From an uncultured bacterium (GTDB lineage: Bacteria > Planctomycetota > UBA1135 > UBA2386), in NCBI GenBank assembly GCA_938003515.1, contig CALKYL010000076.1:1-7694 (forward strand): DNA of 7,694 bases, in the 5' to 3' direction. This document shows positions 5,935-7,694 of this stretch, piece after piece. The notes beneath the pieces are model-generated. The model saw only the letters and a list, made by a program, of their open reading frames with translations. It had not been told where the DNA came from and did no database searches. Position numbers and translations under genes: made by a program. How positions within the stretch are numbered: the stretch's first letter is position 1; each line of letters starts with the position of its first letter.

Positions 5935-7694
5935 ATGCACTCCGACTCCATCAAGGGGCTTCTGCTCGTTTGCGCTGCCGTGTCCGCCGCTCTCCCGGGG
6001 CAGACACCTGCAGCTGCGGGCGACGCCCGCGCACCGATCCGATGCGACCGCGACGGCACGCTCCGCGTCGAAGGCGCGAGGCACCGGGCGACGTTCACGC
6101 CCGCCGGAGCGTCGCTCTCGACGCCGCAGGACGGCGATCGCTCGGACGAGTCGACGCTGCTGCTGCGCCTGCTCGGCCTTCGCCGCGGCGACGCCTTCGT
6201 CGCCGCGTCCGATCGGCCGCAGCCGATCGCCTCGGTCGCGGCCGTGCGCTACGACCACGCGTCGACCGTCGAACGATACGAGCTGCGCGCGAACGGCTTC
6301 GAGCAGACGTTCGAGTTCGCGACCGCGCCGGCCGGGGAAGGTGACCTGGTGCTGTCGATCGAGGTCGGCGGCAACGTCACCGCCGACGCCACGCCGGCGG
6401 GCCACCGGACCCTGACGTTCTTCCGCGACGGTCATCCGGTGATCGACTACGGCGAGGCGTTCGCGTTCGACCGCGCCGGGCAGCGCGTTCCGGTCGAGAC
6501 GTCCTACGACGGCTTGGGCCGCATCGAACTGACCGTGGCCGCCGCCTTCCTCGACTCGGCCCGCTACCCGATCGTCGTCGACCCGGTGGTCAGTCCGATC
6601 TTCAACCCGAGCGGCCTGTCCACCAACGACACCCTGCCGGACGTCGCCTACGACCGTCACACCGACCGGTACGTCGTCGTCTGGCAGCGCAACGCCAGCT
6701 TCTTCGACCGGCAGATCCACGCCAGGATCTACAGCAGCACCGGCAGCGTCCTGACGCCGGTGATCCCGGTCACGACCGGCGGCGACAACCAGTTCGCGTC
6801 GGTCGCGGCCAGCAACGGCAGCGTCCCCGGCTTCATGGTGGTCTGGCAGGGCAACGACCGCATCTGGGGCCGCCAGTACGACCTCGGCGGCAACCCGCTG
6901 AGCAACGCGTTCCCGCTCAGCCTGCCCGGACCCGGCGTGCGAGACCGCCGCCCGTGCATCTCCGGACCCGGCGACGGCGCGATGATGGTCGCCTGGGACC
7001 GCACGCCGCAGGGCGCCAACGACCCGACCTCGATCATGATCCGCGACGTGTACTGGCAGCTGCCCGGGGCCTCGGGCTCGGTCACGATGGGCGGCGAACG
7101 CGCGCTGCACAGCGTCACCGCTGGCTACGTGCAGAACGTGAAGCTGGCGCGCAGCGACGTGACGGTGACGGTCGGCGGCCAGTCCTGGTACGCCAACCGC
7201 GCCGTCTGGGAGCGCTACTACACGGCCACGTCCGACTTCGACGTCGTGACGGCGGCCTTCCGGTTCCGCCATCCATCCGGCTTCCAGCCCATCGGCAACC
7301 TGACTTCGATCGGCCTCATCGGCCCCGACGAACGCTTCCCCGACATCGCCGCGCTCGCCTCGCAGCGCCAGGATCCGAACGACCTTCAGTACTGCGTGGT
7401 CTGGCAGGACGACCTCGACATCTCGGCCCTCTTGTTCGATCTGAACGGCTCGATCAGTGCCCCGATCACGGTGCGAGCGTCCGCGGCAGCAGAGGTCAAA
7501 CCGGTGGTCGGCGCCGGGCACTGCGAGTTCACGGTCACCTACGGCGAGGTCACCGGCAGCGGCAACCAGGCCATCGACCTCTACGCGGCGCGCATCCTGC
7601 CCTTCGGCTCGGTGCCGCTCGACCGGCGCGTCGTGCGCAACCCGGGCAACCTGCTGCAGACCGTGGATCGCGTCTCGTTGCGACCGATCCTGCC
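5935..7694 (+). CDS. Secreted VVW-repeat (beta-propeller-like) protein, 3'-truncated
   Basis: The frame is open for 586 codons from the ATG at 5935 to the right edge without a stop. The start is supported by a signal peptide (SIKGLLLVCAAVSAALPG, cleavage near residue 22-28) and a weak CGAGG about 11 nt upstream. Residues about 35-219 resemble the N-terminal module found in large secreted repeat proteins of myxobacteria and planctomycetes (seen here: YELRANGFEQTFEF, then GEGDLVLSIEVGGNVT, ending ARYPIVVDPVVSP). From about 230 the protein has repeats of roughly 45-70 residues centred on a VVW-like strand: VVVW 247, MVVW 301, MVAW 351, RAVW 422, CVVW 487 and a weaker FTVTYGE 532. Most are followed by a second strand of the type IHARIYSSTG or ISALLFDLNG. 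This suggests propeller blades. The function is unknown, probably extracellular binding or structural. It begins 402 bp after the propeller gene, so cotranscription is uncertain. Confidence 0.88.
   Translation, partial: MHSDSIKGLLLVCAAVSAALPGQTPAAAGDARAPIRCDRDGTLRVEGARHRATFTPAGASLSTPQDGDRSDESTLLLRLLGLRRGDAFVAASDRPQPIASVAAVRYDHASTVERYELRANGFEQTFEFATAPAGEGDLVLSIEVGGNVTADATPAGHRTLTFFRDGHPVIDYGEAFAFDRAGQRVPVETSYDGLGRIELTVAAAFLDSARYPIVVDPVVSPIFNPSGLSTNDTLPDVAYDRHTDRYVVVWQRNASFFDRQIHARIYSSTGSVLTPVIPVTTGGDNQFASVAASNGSVPGFMVVWQGNDRIWGRQYDLGGNPLSNAFPLSLPGPGVRDRRPCISGPGDGAMMVAWDRTPQGANDPTSIMIRDVYWQLPGASGSVTMGGERALHSVTAGYVQNVKLARSDVTVTVGGQSWYANRAVWERYYTATSDFDVVTAAFRFRHPSGFQPIGNLTSIGLIGPDERFPDIAALASQRQDPNDLQYCVVWQDDLDISALLFDLNGSISAPITVRASAAAEVKPVVGAGHCEFTVTYGEVTGSGNQAIDLYAARILPFGSVPLDRRVVRNPGNLLQTVDRVSLRPIL

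Noticed and set aside
3216..6344. A 1042-residue plus-strand open frame crossing several gene boundaries
   Set aside because: It overlaps the protease on one strand and runs out of frame through the propeller gene. It is extremely Arg/Ala/Pro-rich and has no recognisable motif.
3832..7521. A 1229-residue minus-strand open frame across the propeller and VVW genes
   Set aside because: It spans two well-supported genes and two intergenic regions without change in character, and its composition is Arg/Val/Asp/Gly-rich. Such long antisense frames are expected at this G+C content.

Overview
The window looks like GC-rich bacterial chromosome (roughly 70% G+C by eye). It carries four genes for large extracytoplasmic proteins and no housekeeping, RNA, mobile or CRISPR genes. 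My best guess is a planctomycete of the marine clade with many secreted proteins (the Saltatorellus/Engelhardtia/Rohdeia type). The grounds are weak Shine-Dalgarno sequences, secreted proteins with short hydrophobic signal peptides, and two neighbouring proteins ending in a similar beta-rich C-terminal module that I associate from memory with that group. A myxobacterium or another GC-rich lineage is not excluded.

Layout. (1) Positions 1-1582, plus strand: the 3' part of a membrane-anchored or exported all-beta protein with at least two internal repeats. Its beginning lies left of the window. (2) Positions 1679-3844, minus strand: a secreted subtilisin-family (S8) serine protease gene, convergent with gene 1. 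Two in-frame TAA codons interrupt it at 2615-2617 and 2609-2611, just before the codon for the catalytic serine. The same reading frame resumes after them and stays open for about 310 codons. (3) A 488-bp divergent intergenic region, 3845-4332, with several dyads, one of them almost exactly at its midpoint, and a C-rich tract running into the next start codon. (4) Positions 4333-5532, plus strand: a secreted beta-propeller-like protein with a C-terminal module resembling that of the protease. (5) A 402-bp intergenic region, 5533-5934, with a cluster of GC-rich hairpins. (6) Positions 5935-7694, plus strand: a secreted protein with repeated VVW motifs, still open at the right edge.

How the genes relate. 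All four products appear to act outside the cytoplasm (signal peptides in three, a probable membrane anchor in the first), but no shared pathway is visible. Genes 3 and 4 point the same way but are 402 bp apart, so an operon is doubtful. The strongest observation is the disrupted protease: either a very recent pseudogene, a sequence error, or (unlikely) a recoding event. I did not find a clear new multi-gene system.
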